Positions 48,356 to 60,574 are shown, numbered from the stretch's first letter. The stretch: DNA of 64,000 nt from Anaeramoeba flamelloides (GCA_027625915.1 JANTQA010000047.1:6758001-6822000); one strand, 5' to 3'. The notes: generated by a model from the letters alone, not told the origin. Numbers and translations are program-made.

Positions 48356-48589
48356 TGTGAATTAAAGTTGTATGACAGTAACCATAATAACCATATTATT
48401 TTTTTTGTTGATGTTTTAGAACAATAAAAATTTGTCATTTAAAATAACAAGATATATTTTTGTGATCTCCTATTTCTAGAAAAGAACAACTTTGTGCTTT
48501 GTATGAACACCAACCTGAAAATGGTTATGATAAGTTTCACTTTTAAAACCCATTTTTTGAAAAACAAACCAATTACTTTCCCCCCTTTT

Positions 48590-48955
48590 AGGATCTAAAC
48601 ACCAAACCACAAGCCAATACGATCCAAAAACAACCAACCACCGGACACACCAAACACACACATCTTGGTAACAGACATAAATATGACTCAGTAACACAAA
48701 CAAAAACCAAAAAACCCAAGTTGAGATCAAAAACTTTAGGATCAAAAAACACAAATGCAATACCACACAAACCAAAACAAAAACTTCAATCAAAATCAAT
48801 TGGAACACTAAAAACCAAAAACAAAACTAACCGAACCATTAAGCAAAATCAAAAACAAAAGATCAAAAAAAAAACGAAAAAAAGAAATTACGAAAACAAC
48901 AAAACCAAACAGGAGTTATTGGGTGAAAATTCAGTTTTTAAAAATTCGGATCTAA
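48590..48955. other. A/C-rich strand-asymmetric tract
   Basis: About 365 bp in which the plus strand is almost only A and C (for example ACCAACCACCGGACACACCA), with G and T rare. This is unlike the balanced A/T of the rest of the window. The open minus-strand frame across it (Phe/Leu/Val/Trp/Cys-rich) is probably a consequence of this skew, though its downstream part (to 48476) reads more like protein. Confidence 0.6.
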
Positions 48956-49071
48956 AAAGTTTTTAATAAAGAATAGAAAATAGGCCTAATGAAGTTTTTT
49001 AACTTTTTTTACAATCTTTTGAAAACTTTTTTGAAATATTTTTTGAAGGATTATCTAATTTTATGTTAATG

Positions 49072-49772
49072 AACAACAAGGAAAATTTTTTCAAAAAAAA
49101 ATCTCTAAATTTTGTATTTTTGAAATACACTCATATAATAAACATTATTATACATAACAATTTTCAATGAGGTTTACAACTTTAATAGATATTAATAGGA
49201 ATTGAAAAAAAAATGAAATTTTTCAGTAATATTTTTTTCATTTTTAATTGTAAAATTTTTGAATTTTTTTAATTGACTTAGTAGAGAGATATTTTTCAAG
49301 TATTTTTTTAATAGTCTAAAAGGTAACATATTTTTCAATTTGAAAATAGCACAAAATATTTCAATCAAAAGATATTGCTAAATTAAATTGAAAATCTGAT
49401 TTTTTTTCTGTTCTTGGAATATTTTTTATCATTTTATTTTTTTCCATGTTTGAGTTTTTATATACGTCCCCGGTTTTTTTCTGTAAATTGATTTGACATA
49501 TATTCTTTTTTCAATCTTAATGTTCAATCAAAAATTAATTCATTTCAACTTTTTCCAATAAAAAAATAACCTGAAAATAGGTGTTTTTTTCAAAAGTCGG
49601 TATTTTTGAAAAGAGGGGTATTCAGATTTTCATGAGTTTAAAAGCTATCCTTTGTTTATTACATAAAATTATGATAACTTTATAAAAATAATTTATAAAA
49701 GAAATATAACTGAAATCCTAGGTATAGTTTTGGCTAACTTTAATTTTAGGTATTTAAATTTTCCTTGTAGTG
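49072..49772 (+). mobile_element. CACTA-ended MITE, solo copy 6
   Basis: 701 bp, with the same body as array copies 1-5. Left end is degenerate (AACAACAAGG); right end is TTCCTTGTAGTG. It is flanked on both sides by TG (49070-49071 and 49773-49774), an independent 2-bp target-site duplication. Confidence 0.82.
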
Positions 49773-49940
49773 TGGTATTCGAATTATTACTGGGAAAAAT
49801 TTTCAACTCATTTTCAATTGCCTTTTTTCAATAAATAGAAACCACAAACGACAATCTTTTTCTTTTGGGAACTCTATTTTATAAAAGAAAATCTGAAAAA
49901 AACAAGTGAAAATTTTTTCACATTTATGATCCTCATACCA
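49773..49940. mobile_element. TGGTATTTG-ended MITE (family C), copy 3
   Basis: Begins TGGTATTCGAATTATTA and ends with the inverted AT..CTCATACCA. Inner words are TTTTCAACTCATTTTC / GTGAAAATTTTTTCAC. It abuts the CACTA MITE, whose TG duplication is the first two bases of this element, so the two insertions share a border. Confidence 0.55.
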
Positions 49941-51114
49941 ATAATTAAATATTAGTTTTATAACTAACAACATATTAATTGAATTAAAAGAATATTTAAC
50001 CAAGAGATCTTGTTAAAATTTATAATTTTATGAAATCCCAATTGATTTTCACAAACCAAATTTGAAATTATCTCGAAAAGGCTCGAAAATAAAAAATCCA
50101 CTAGCTTTCACCCACTTCCCACTTCATTTTAAAATATAATAGAGTTTAGGACACGAGCATAAATATATTTGCCTATGGAACAGAAAGCAAGTGAATTAAG
50201 AGGCAAAAAAAGTGATTTTAAATTTACCTTCTTTTGTTTGAGAATTTCGAAAAGTTTTTTAATCAAAAAATGATTTTTTTAACAAAATCCCAAAAATAAA
50301 AAAAACTGACCATATTTTGACTTTTCTTTGATCAACTAAACATTGATTAATTTTTATTGGCTAATATATCGTATATCAACCCCAAGGGAATATACAACTA
50401 GGATAATACTTAAAATGGATTTATTTGATAAATAAAAGCCAGATTAAATAAAAAATGGGATTAATGGAGCAATAACTTTGTAATCTCAAATAAAGTTAAT
50501 TCCATTTTCAGTTTTTTGTTGAATACAGATAATATCTACATATTAAAAAACCAAATTTTTACCCTGAATAGTAATTAAACAAACTAAATAAATGGAAAAA
50601 ACTTGTTCTTTTTGAGTTTATTCTTTTTTTTTTTTTAAAGTCGAAAGTTTTTGGTTTGTTTGATTGTTTGATTTTGAAAAACTAAAAAGTTTGAATGAAA
50701 AAATTAAAATAAGAATACCGCTTTTAAAACCACTTAAATGACGATTTTTAACATACCAACGTAACCAAACAGAAAAAAAAATACGAATTTCAAAAAAATC
50801 CAAATATTAACTATTTTGTTACATCACTTTTATTGAAGGAAAAAAAAATTATAAAAAAACAACAAAAGAATGATCATTTTATACAGTAAATGAGATTTTT
50901 GATTTAGAATATTCAGCAATACAATTTTAAAAAAACATTTTAGATATGTGAAATTATATTTATTTTTTGTGTTCCAATTACAATCAGAAAAATTATATTT
51001 TTTCTCTTCTTTCAGCAATTCTTTTTTTTTTAAGAGACTAATTTAATTCCAAAATAATTTCCAAATTACAATTATTTTCGAAAAAAAATAATTTTATTGT
51101 CTAAAATAAACAGT
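49941..51114. other. AT-rich non-coding stretch
   Basis: Open frames near 49803-50003, 50618-50803 and 50830-51018 are low-complexity Phe/Lys/Asn-rich strings. No gene supported. Confidence 0.5.
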
Positions 51115-51650
51115 AATTCCCCCATTTGTATACACCCAAATCACAAATAGGCAGAAAAAAAAATTCAATTTTTGAATTTTTTTCAAAGGTAATATAAATT
51201 CACATTTCAGTTGTTTAATATTAATACACTATTATGAAAACATTATTATACAAATTAATAAAAGAAATGATAAAAAAAAAAGGAATTTGATGGTTCGAAA
51301 ATGATCAAACAAGCTTAACAAAAAAATCCATTTCTAAATATTTCGAAATTTTACCCACGGTTATTAAACAATCAAATAATTAGATACCATTAACCAATTG
51401 CATAGAGGTTTTGATTTACATGAAGCTAGTATTCATAAGAATTCATCCTTAGAAAATACCCACAGATCAAACAAAAAAAAGATTATTTAGCTGGAAAAAA
51501 GAAAATGATTACCAAAAAGAATAAAAAACATAATAGAAATAATTTGTAAAATCAATTTTATTTCCAAATTGAATGTAAAACGGATTATTATTAATATGGA
51601 AATTGTTTTCATCCTGCTCAAACTTTTAAAATTTAATTTAATTATGAAGA
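51115..51650 (+). mobile_element. Diverged foldback-element arm
   Basis: Aligns with the right arm of the 8943-10222 element. Shared order: ATACACCCAAATCACAAATAGG, TTAATA.ACTATTATGAAAAC, AATGATCAAACAAGCTTAAC, AGATACCATTAACCAATTG, AAATTGAATGTAAA.GGATTATT, then an (AT)n run. No left arm found nearby, so it is a solo arm or strongly eroded copy. Confidence 0.55.
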
Positions 51651-52256
51651 ATACTCTAATATATATATATTTCTTCCTTTTATTCTCCTCTTTCAATATT
51701 CACTAGATAAAACATATATATATATATATATATAACATTTCTCTCCACGTTTTAAATTTAAAATAACCAATAAGAGCATTCTACCAACCCCCCCCGGTTT
51801 TACCTAGGAAAAGATTTTAGCAAACAATGTTAACTTTTCTTTTTTTTAAAAACTTTGATTGAGAGATAAAAAAAAGAGATAGAAAAACCAGAAAGTAAAC
51901 AAAGTAATAACAATAATAAAAATAAACTAAATAAAACAAAAATTTACAAATAAAGGTTTTTTTACCTTTTAAGATTTGGATCGATTATATACAATTTCCC
52001 TTTTTAAAAATATTTATTACAGAATGGAAATAAAAGAAAAAAAATTCTCATTTAGCTTCTCAAAAAAACAAAAAACCAAAAAATCAATAATTCAAACAAA
52101 CCATCAAAGTTTGTAATTTGAAAAGTACACCTGAATATAAATTATTTATGGAATGAAAAAAATTTAATTTTACAAGACTTATAAACCATTTTTTGAAATT
52201 TGAATGAAAATGTTGTTTCATTTATTTTTCAACAAATAATATTTTTCAATATTAAG

Positions 52257-52458
52257 TACAGTTGGTTCCAGTTCTAAGACACGATCCTTCAACAAACTTA
52301 CCACCCCAAAACAATCCCAAATTAACTCAATTTATTTGGAAATTTTCTTTTCCACCAATTGTTTTATTAGAATCCAAATTTTGCTCCTTTAATTTGTAAA
52401 TTTTTTATTCATTCTTTTCCATTGAAATTTTTGTATCTGGGAAGAGGAACTAACCATG
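52257..52458. mobile_element. Tc1/mariner-type foldback MITE, copy 6 (degenerate)
   Basis: Begins TACAGTTGGTTCCAG and ends GAGGAACTAACCATGA; interior words are recognisable (AATCCCAAATTAACTC) but mutated. The oldest of the six copies. Confidence 0.6.
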
Positions 52459-53876
52459 ATAAATATCAGTGAATTGAAAAATATGTTACTTTACAAACCA
52501 AGAATAACAACAATATTTATAATTACCCCAAGCTACCATATATAAAGTTACAGTTATTAAAGATGGGAAAATACAAAACCATTTTGATGTAGTAAAAATA
52601 AAAAGTTTTTAAATTTATATTAATGAAAATTAAAAAGAAGAAATGAAATAATCTACTGATAACCTTATAAAAAAATATTATCAGGTTTGTTATACAAATA
52701 TGAGTATTTCTTGAAGAAGAAGATGTATCGAAAACTACCCCCACTAATAGAAACACCAATTTAAGTTAATAATGATTAAGGTTTATTATCACTTTTGACA
52801 ACTAACGCCATACTTTAATAACTCACAATTTCATATGAATTTTTTCTGATCAAAATAGGTTGTGGAATTTAGGAATTATTATTATTTTTTGCAGTTCAGT
52901 TTGTTTCAATTCAAATCATTTTATTTTTTTTTTTTTTGGTTTCACAAACAGAATTAATTTTTTCAATACTTTAAAAAACTTTTAAGAAAATTAAAAGAGA
53001 GATCAATATCGAATTTTAGAAATATGATTTTTTCAGATCTATTTTATATAACTATAAACAAACGAAACAAATTATTTTTTCAGATCTAATATCTTGGAAA
53101 ATAGAAAAAAAGAAAAAAGAGGAAGATGCAAATCCTAAACAAACATGCTATTAATTTGTAAAATTTTAAATTTTTTCATCATGAAATTTTGAAACAATCC
53201 AATTTGTTGAAAAAAAATAATTTTTTTATCCAATACTCACATACATTCAAAATCTCAGATACCACACCATCAGTGTATGTTAATATAAACAAATCGGGAT
53301 AACAAACAAAAAACCTAGATTACTTCTTGTAAAATAAAACCAATTTATCAATAAACAATTGAAAAAATAAAAATCTAAACAAAAACAAAAAGAGATTAAA
53401 TTCTAAACCTTTCATTATCAAATTTAAAAATGCCTCTCAAAATGACGATGAAACATCTCAATAATAAAATAAACAATTGATAACACAACATAAAAACCTC
53501 AAAACGAATGGATATTATTAAAAATAAAGAAAGAAGCACACATATATAATGGATATGGACGATAAATATTTTACAAGTTTAAATTAAATTTAATAACCTT
53601 TCAAATCTTGGAATTATAAAAAAAGTTAAATACTTTTAGATAAAAAAATTAAAATAGTTTTTTCTAGAGTTCAATAAAACTTTCAAATAAACAAGAAACA
53701 CAAAAAAAATGACGATGAAATTAACAAATTATTTTTGGTTACTTTACTTCATCTTTAAATCAAAGTCGTAATTTTATTATTTTAATTTCTGAGTTATTTT
53801 AGAATTTTATTTTATAAATTAATTATCAATAAAAAAAAACATCTATTTTTAATTAATTAATTGTTTTCCCCATTGA
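52459..53876. other. 3' flank of the TMCO1 gene, no confident gene
   Basis: AT-rich. A frame near 52668-52760 is open on both strands and cannot be assigned. Nothing else recognised. Confidence 0.5.
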
Positions 53877-56800
53877 TTAGTTTTGGCCTTCATTAGGCGC
53901 TTCAAAGAATTTAGGCGTTTCGTTATATTTTGGTTCAAATGCACCTAATCGTTTAAATGCCTCTCTTAAAAATGGCATCGAAACTGCCATTATAAAAGCA
54001 AAGGAACAGTCTGATAAATCTACACCACCCAAAGTTCTATGGGAAAGCTTTGAAACGAGCTTGATTGGTTCAAATGGAAGCTTTGCAACAACAACACCAT
54101 TATAACTATTTTCGTTTTTTTTTATTATTTTGTTTAAGTTTTTATTTTTGTTTATTGGATATTAAAGGATCAATTGTAAATTAATAATCAATCAAAAATA
54201 AAGAATAAAAAAAATTAGATAAAAATAATAGAATTATAAAAATATTTGAATATATATATATATATATTTGATTTTAAAGAAAATAGAGTTTTTTCCCTTC
54301 TTATTTATGAAAGAAAATTTTGACCTAACTCAAATAATAGTATTAAACATTACATTAAGCTATATTTTGGTAAATGGTGTTTAGATTTTCTCGAATTAAA
54401 ATATAGTAGGTTCTCGTTGTTTCAGGAAAATTATTTATGGGCAATAATTTTGATATTTTGTATTTTGGTGGATATTTTTGAAAAAATTGCACTTTCTAAT
54501 CATAAACGAGAGTTTAATGAAATTTTTTTTTTTTTAAATAAATAGAATGATAAAAAATTCCGAGAAATCCAAAAAAGATATATTAAACATTCAATTAAGG
54601 ATTATAAAATCCCATATAATATTTCCATAAAATTTTGAAAATATTTTTCTCTACCAAATACTTTTCTCCCAAAAGTTAATTCCAATTCAAATATATTCTT
54701 TTAAATTTACAATAAGAGAAATTAAGAAGTGAATATAATATTTTTTTTTTAAAAAAAGATTCTAAAAAAAATCGAATAATTTGAAAATTTATTTATAATA
54801 GTAATTTCATGATTAATATTATCAAAAATTACAATTAAAAGTAAATTTAAAGAGTAAATTAATTTTTATAAACTAAACTATTTTTCAAAAATATTGATTC
54901 ACTTTATAATGCTCTTGGAAGTGATTTTTCTCCCATATTCTTATCACAAAAATTTTTTCAAAATTTTGGATCAGTATCATTGTTTATAATTTTACATATT
55001 TTTGTTTTCAAATTCAAATTTTAGATTAGAAAAATTTTTGCTTTTCTTTCTTTTTTTTTCTTTCTTTTTTTTTTTTTTTTTTGACTTTTTCATTTTTTTT
55101 TTGATCACTTTTTTTTTTTTTTTTTCAAAAGAAAGTCGAAAAAAAAAAAGATCTTTGAAAATACCAATAAACATTAAGAAAATTGAGAATTTGTAATGTA
55201 TTTGAAAATTCAGATAATTATTAGCAAAAAATCTTCTTGTTAATTTTTTTTCAGTAAAAGTTCAATAATAAAAAATTCATAATGCTCATTTCAAAAATTG
55301 TGATTCACTTTTTTTTAGTTTTTCATTTTATTTTTTTTTTATTTTTGAAATACCAGATTTTTATATGTTTAGAATACTTTAAAAGGTGAATTAATTACAA
55401 GATTTGATAATTAGTTGTTATTGAATACATTTGAATATATATATTTCAATTTATTATTTCAGGCAAATCACAATTTTTGAAATGAAGTTTATTTTCAAAT
55501 AATTTTATCCTAGTAATAATTTGAGAAATGTTACTCTAAAATTTTTAACTTTTTTAAACAATAAAATTTTGAATCTTGGGTAGATTTATCTCTTTTTAAT
55601 CACTGTAATTTGTTTTTTATTAAAAAAAAATTATAAAACAAAAATTAAAAGTAAAAAAAATTGTGTAAGTATTTTTTTAAAACAGTGTTTTTTTCATTTT
55701 GAAATCGATTATAATTTTTAGAAAAGAGTTGTGAAATCTATATTTATTTTCTTCTTTTTGTAAATTGAAGACCAATTATTAATTTAATTATAAATATTGA
55801 ATAACATAAAAAATTGAATGATTGATTGATTTTATTTTAAGAGAAGTAAATTTCCTATTTTTTCTTTGAGAAATAACAAATAAAAAGTATTTTTAAATAA
55901 AAGGGAAAAAATAATTTTCCAATCCATTAAAATTAAAATTTTCAAATCATTAATTCATGTGAAATAATAACTTGTTTTTAGATAACTGCACAATAACTTT
56001 TAAATGGAAAATTAAACACCTTTAAAGTCTGCAAATTACTTTTGGATAAAGAAATATTTAATAAAATAAAAAATAAAAAGGAAATTCAAAGTATTTTGAA
56101 TAACGAGCTCAAGGTAATTATTAGAAAAGATCCAAATATTATTAAACCTTTAATGTAAAATAAATTTTCGAATTTTAAGAATAAAAGGTATGTATTTTCC
56201 AATAAAGAAAAGACTAAAAAAGATTTTAGAAAATTAAAATTGATTTTTTGAAGTGTTAATTTTAAAAATGTTAATTACTAAATCAAAAAAAAAATATCGT
56301 CACCCACTTGAATTAATTTTTTTTTTTATTTTTTGAAAATATCTTTTGTTTATTTTTTATCTTTTTGAATTATTGACAAAAAATATGGAAAATTTTAATG
56401 CCAAACGATCAAACAAAACAAAAAAAGCAAGCAAAAAAAGAAAAAACCTAATCATTTAATTTATATCACAAAGACAAAATTTTATTGTTGTGCGGTATTA
56501 AGTTATCTTAATCGATAACTTAATATTTATTAAATGATGCGACTTTAATAATTTCCATTTTTTTTTTATATTTTACAACAAAGAGGCAATTTGAATCCAT
56601 CAAGTTTTCAATTGTTAATACTAATTTATTAAAATTAAATATGTTTTTTTTTTTTAAACTTGATTTGAAAAATCAATAAAATTAATCGCTAATCAGTTAC
56701 TCATATAATTTATTTAATTAGGCTACTTTTTAAAAGATTCAATTAAATTATAAAGCATCCTGACAAGAAACATTAAACTAAAGTATCTTTTAAAAAACAA

Positions 56801-59800
56801 TGACTCACCTGAAATAATAAATTGAAATATATATAAGCTATTTCCAAGAAAGTCGGGCAAATTTAATTTAAAAATATATTTATGTAACCCAATCTTCAAA
56901 AAAGGATTTAAATATATAAAAACATTAACCACCATTTATAGATTCTTGATAATAATTCAATTTGTTTCTTAGTATTATATTGCATAAATAAAAGATATTA
57001 AAATTTCTGATCTCGATTTTATCTGATATTTTTTTATGGTGAAAATTGGTATTTATTATTATCTTTTTGATCGAAAATATCATTTTCATAACTTGTATAA
57101 TCTCAAAAAAATTTAAAATATAATTAAAAACATATAACTGCGTTTTTGTGTTTAAAAAATTATTTGTTCCCTTTCCATATTTCCAGTTTTTTATTGAAAT
57201 TGGTCGTACATTGCTTTAACCAAAAAAAGTGCTATTTTTTTTTTTATTTTTTAGGAATATTTCAACTAACATGTTTTGAATTAGATACATAAGTGGTTGG
57301 TTCAATCTGTATAAATATTAAACATAATTTGGTATAGTTAATTAATGATTACCATCACTAAATAAGATTATTTTTTATGAAATGTAAAAAAAAATGCCCC
57401 ACTTTTTTGGAAATACCTTATATGTATATTCTTTATTCCAATAACAAAAACTAATTATTAAATCTTATTAATAATTCACCTTTTAATTATTCTCAACATA
57501 TAAAAGCCTAATATTTTATAAATTAAAAAAAAACATAAAATAAATACAAAAAAAAGTGAATCACAATTTTTGAAAAGATCATTACGGATTTTTTATTACT
57601 GGAATTTTTTATGAAATAAGGTTAAAAACGAGATTTTTACTAATAAATTAAATTCCTTTTAAAAGACATTACACAGTCTCAATTTTCTTAATATTTATTG
57701 TCTTTTTCTGAAGATTTTTTTTTTTTCAATTTTACTTATTTAAAAATTTGAAATCAAAGTATAAAAAAAAATAAAGAAAAAGAAAAAGAAAAAGAAAAAA
57801 AATCAAAAATTTGACTTTGAAAACAAAAATATGATTAATTTTAAAAAATGATTCTGATCCAAAAATTTGAAAAAATTTTTGTGATAAGAATATCGAATTA
57901 AAACTTAACACAATCTGTTTCCAATAACATTATAGAGTGAGTCAACATTTTTGGAAAATAGTTTGTTTGAAATTTATCAGAATGAAATTTTATCACTCGG
58001 AAAGATAAAACTTGATGATTCAAATTATACATTTATGATTCCACAATTAGCACTTTTTTTTCACTTAAACCATCAAGAATTTTTAGCCACTAATCACACA
58101 ACCTAGGAAGCCTTTAATTGAATTACCTTTTTTAAATCATCCAGTGTGATTTTTATACATGGAATAATAAAAAAAAGTTGTCAAATTATTTGTAATTTAT
58201 CAGTATTTTCAGATTTATTCAAAAAAAATCTTTCGAGATCTTGAGGCTAGTGGCAATAAATTATTGATTTATCAAATTAAAAAAATAATAAAAAAAAAGG
58301 TGCTTATTTAATTGTCTTTTATTAGTATTTCAATAACAAATTTTGGGTTTTTTGTGATTCATTCAACACCGCCATTTCCCGCTTAATAAATGAAAGGTTT
58401 TTCGTTCAGTTTCCCAAAAATAGTCTTTCTTCACAACTCAAAGAAAAAACACAACCTCCAAATAAATCAATTAAAAACAAAAAATGTACAGATGCTTTAA
58501 AAAAGTGAGTATCAAAAATTTTAAAAAGTGTTAGCACAAACTACTTGGTTCACTCTCTGAAACACCTTGAGTAACACCCCCCTCACCTTTTTAAAATGAC
58601 TGTATTAATAATTTGGCACTTAGTCATGAGGCTTTGAGATAAAATTCAATTTTTTAAAATGTGGATCCAAGAGTAGACGTATTTTAAAAAAGTGTTGCCA
58701 AAAAGTTTTCAAAAGTATTGATAAAACAGCTTATCTAATTCAATAGACCTAATTCCAGTAATATAAAGCAAAATTCAATTTTTTTGAAACAGTTAAAACA
58801 GTTGAAATAATTACAACAATACAATTTCATCCAATTTAAGAAGTTATTTCGATTTTTGAAAAACACTACAAAAAATCACATGACTATTACAAAACTTTTT
58901 CACTTTCACAAAATTTCCCCCTTTAAAAGTGTTAGAAAGTGTTTGGAAGATTTGTAAATTGTTGAAAGGTGTTTGAAAGGTTTGATAGACCCAAAGCTTT
59001 GTAAAAGTCTTGGTATTTTTTGTAGTGAATATTTGTATCATTTTGTCATTTTTTTTGTTTTTTTGTTTTCATTTCATTGTTCCAATCAGGTAATAGCTTA
59101 AATGAGATCGAAAAAAATTTTTCGAATGATTGATATTAAGATAAAAGTTGAGTTTTTTTCAAAATAGAAAAATTCAAATAAAATTAGTTGTTAGTATTTA
59201 GAATTTGATAGATCAATATTCCTAATAGAATTTTTCCATAGATTTATCATTTAATATTTTTTTTTTGTTTTGTCTCCAAAATCTTAACACGTCATTTTTT
59301 TTTGTTTTGATTATTATTTATTTTTTGTTTTGATGAGTATTGGAAATTGATAAACAATTTTTAACATTTCAATAGAGCGAATGGTTCTAATTTGGCATTT
59401 CTTCTAGAATTTATTTAATAAGATTTTTTTTTTCAAAAATTGAATTTTGGTGTGTTAAAATTTTGAATGGGAGTTTCTTGTTACGGGTTAAGTGTTTAAG
59501 CACTTGCTCTATAAAAGCAAGAATTTTGAAGTAACTAAATTCGTAACTTCGAATTCAAAGAGTGAATAAAGACATTGTTATTCGAAGAATTTTAAACTTA
59601 ATTTCGTTAAAATTTTGAATTGGGGTTTATTAAAAAGTTTTTTGGTCATAGTCATTTTCAAAAAGTGTGACCAAAACAATTTTCAAAAATTCATGAAAAA
59701 AGGCTTATTGGAGTTTGTCAACTGTTTTACAGATACTTTTGAAAACTTTTTAGTCACAAACTTTTAAAACTTTATGAACAATAAAAAATTTTGGGTTTAA

Positions 59801-59985
59801 ATAATAACCCTATTTTACCTGAAGAAATTGATCGTCTTTTCAAATTTTTTGGGAATTAGAACCCAAAGGCATCAAAGAATTTGGAAATAATAGTTTGATC
59901 TTTTTTGTTTTGGGGTTTATTAAAACAAAACGGTTAAGCTATTTATTTTTGGTCTGGTCGAATTAAGAAAAGAAAGAAAAGAAAG

Positions 59986-60020
<35 letters not shown>

Positions 60021-60503
60021 AACGAAGATCTAAAAGCACCAAAAAGTGTTAACATTAGCACACCAGTAACAAGTGTAGTCTTTAATCTAGGCCAGATCAT
60101 TTTTGTGTTTAGATTCTTTAATTGCTCCTTAAGTTGCTCCATTTTTTTGTTGTGTGTTTTTTCTTGGCCAGGGACAATTCTTGTGTTTTTAAGCTTACGA
60201 ACTTTTCATCAAGCAAAGAAAAAATTTAAAAAAAAAAAAAGCAAAAAACAAAATCAAACGTGTTATCAAAAAAACAAAAAAGGAATAAAAAGAGATGAAA
60301 GAAATGATTAGTCAAGATTGTTTATATAGAATTTGAATTGTTTCAGGAAATAACATACTTGCAAGACTTAAGGTTTCAACCCTTTCTTTATATGATTTAT
60401 AACCCGAGGTTCGATAGACAAAAATGTATGTGAAAAGTTGTGTTAAAAATGCACTTGTAGCAGCAGACACAAAGATTAAAAAAACATTCCAATATTCTAA
60501 CAT
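53877..60503 (-). CDS. TMCO1 / CLAC ER calcium-channel protein
   Basis: Three exons on the minus strand: 60503-60359, 60201-60024, 54105-53877; 183 residues, against 188 for human TMCO1. TMCO1 is an Oxa1-superfamily membrane protein of the ER, reported as a calcium-load-activated calcium channel and as a partner in multipass-protein translocon complexes. Exon 1 encodes the first helix and FVYRTSGYKSYKERVE, matching the family's LVYRTDKYKRLKAEVE. Exon 2 encodes the basic coiled coil (KKMEQLKEQLKNLNTK) and the second helix. Exon 3 gives YNGVVVAKLPFEPIKLVSKL, SHRTLGG and DLSDCSFAFIMAVSMPFL, matching VVAKLPF..GLSHR..DCSF. Phases 1 and 2 are exact at the joins, and the spacing across the second join equals that of the human protein. 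Intron 2 is 5,918 bp, the largest here. The TAA at 53879-53877 follows a hydrophilic tail. Confidence 0.94.
54866..57980. mobile_element. 3.1-kb structure with ~430-bp inverted arms
   Basis: Left arm at about 54866-55330 and right arm at about 57540-57980 are diverged inverted copies. Landmarks, given as the left arm reads: ATTCTTATCACAAAAATTTTTTC, GGATCAGTATCATT, ATATTTTTGTTTTCAAA, AACATTAAGAAAATTGAGA and AAAATTGTGATTCACTTTTTTT. The interior has no transposase-like frame and includes sequence shared with 14280-15040. Probably an old non-autonomous long-TIR transposon, or two opposed copies of one repeat. It lies wholly inside the TMCO1 intron. Confidence 0.6.
58864..59027. mobile_element. 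Small CACTA-ended MITE (164 bp)
   Basis: Begins CACTACAAAAAAT and ends ATTTTTTGTAGTG: 13-bp perfect terminal inverted repeats, flanked by AA on both sides (2-bp duplication). The body is different from the 700-bp family. A diverged relative lies at 60575-60740. The open frame across it is fortuitous. Confidence 0.75.
59040..59480 (-). mobile_element. Diverged foldback-element arm (inverted relative of 10880-11340)
   Basis: The reverse complement matches 10900-11340. Shared, as read here: TTTTGTTTTCATTTCATTGTT, GATAGATCAATATTCCTAATAGAAT, ACATTTCAATAG..GAATGGTTCTAATTTGG and AATTTTGGTGTGTTAAAA. Solo arm, non-coding. Confidence 0.55.
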
Positions 60504-60574
60504 GCTATAAAATTGACTGGTGAGAATAAAAAAAAAATGAAAAATTACAAAAAAAAAGGTTTATGATTGGAAAA

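Larger units (their letters stand above)
54106..60023 (-). other. Giant intron 2 of TMCO1
   Basis: 5.9 kb from GTTAGT to AATAG. It holds the 54866-57980 inverted-repeat structure, a small CACTA MITE (58864-59027), a foldback arm (59040-59480), poly-A of more than 25 bases at about 59987-60018 beside the donor, and no coding frame. Confidence 0.85.

Noticed and set aside
48476-48808. 110-residue minus-strand frame, hydrophobic, possible membrane protein
   Set aside because: Most of it lies in an A/C-skewed tract that suppresses stop codons on the minus strand; no family resemblance. Only its downstream part was kept as a possible extension of the unknown gene.
53880-54115. Plus-strand exon-like frame after a TTAG acceptor, reading FWPSLGASKNLGVSLYFG..
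   Set aside because: The minus strand of the same bases encodes the conserved last exon of TMCO1 with exact splice phase; the plus-strand frame is its shadow.
58844-59041. 65-residue minus-strand frame
   Set aside because: It coincides with the 164-bp CACTA MITE and is not kept in the second copy.
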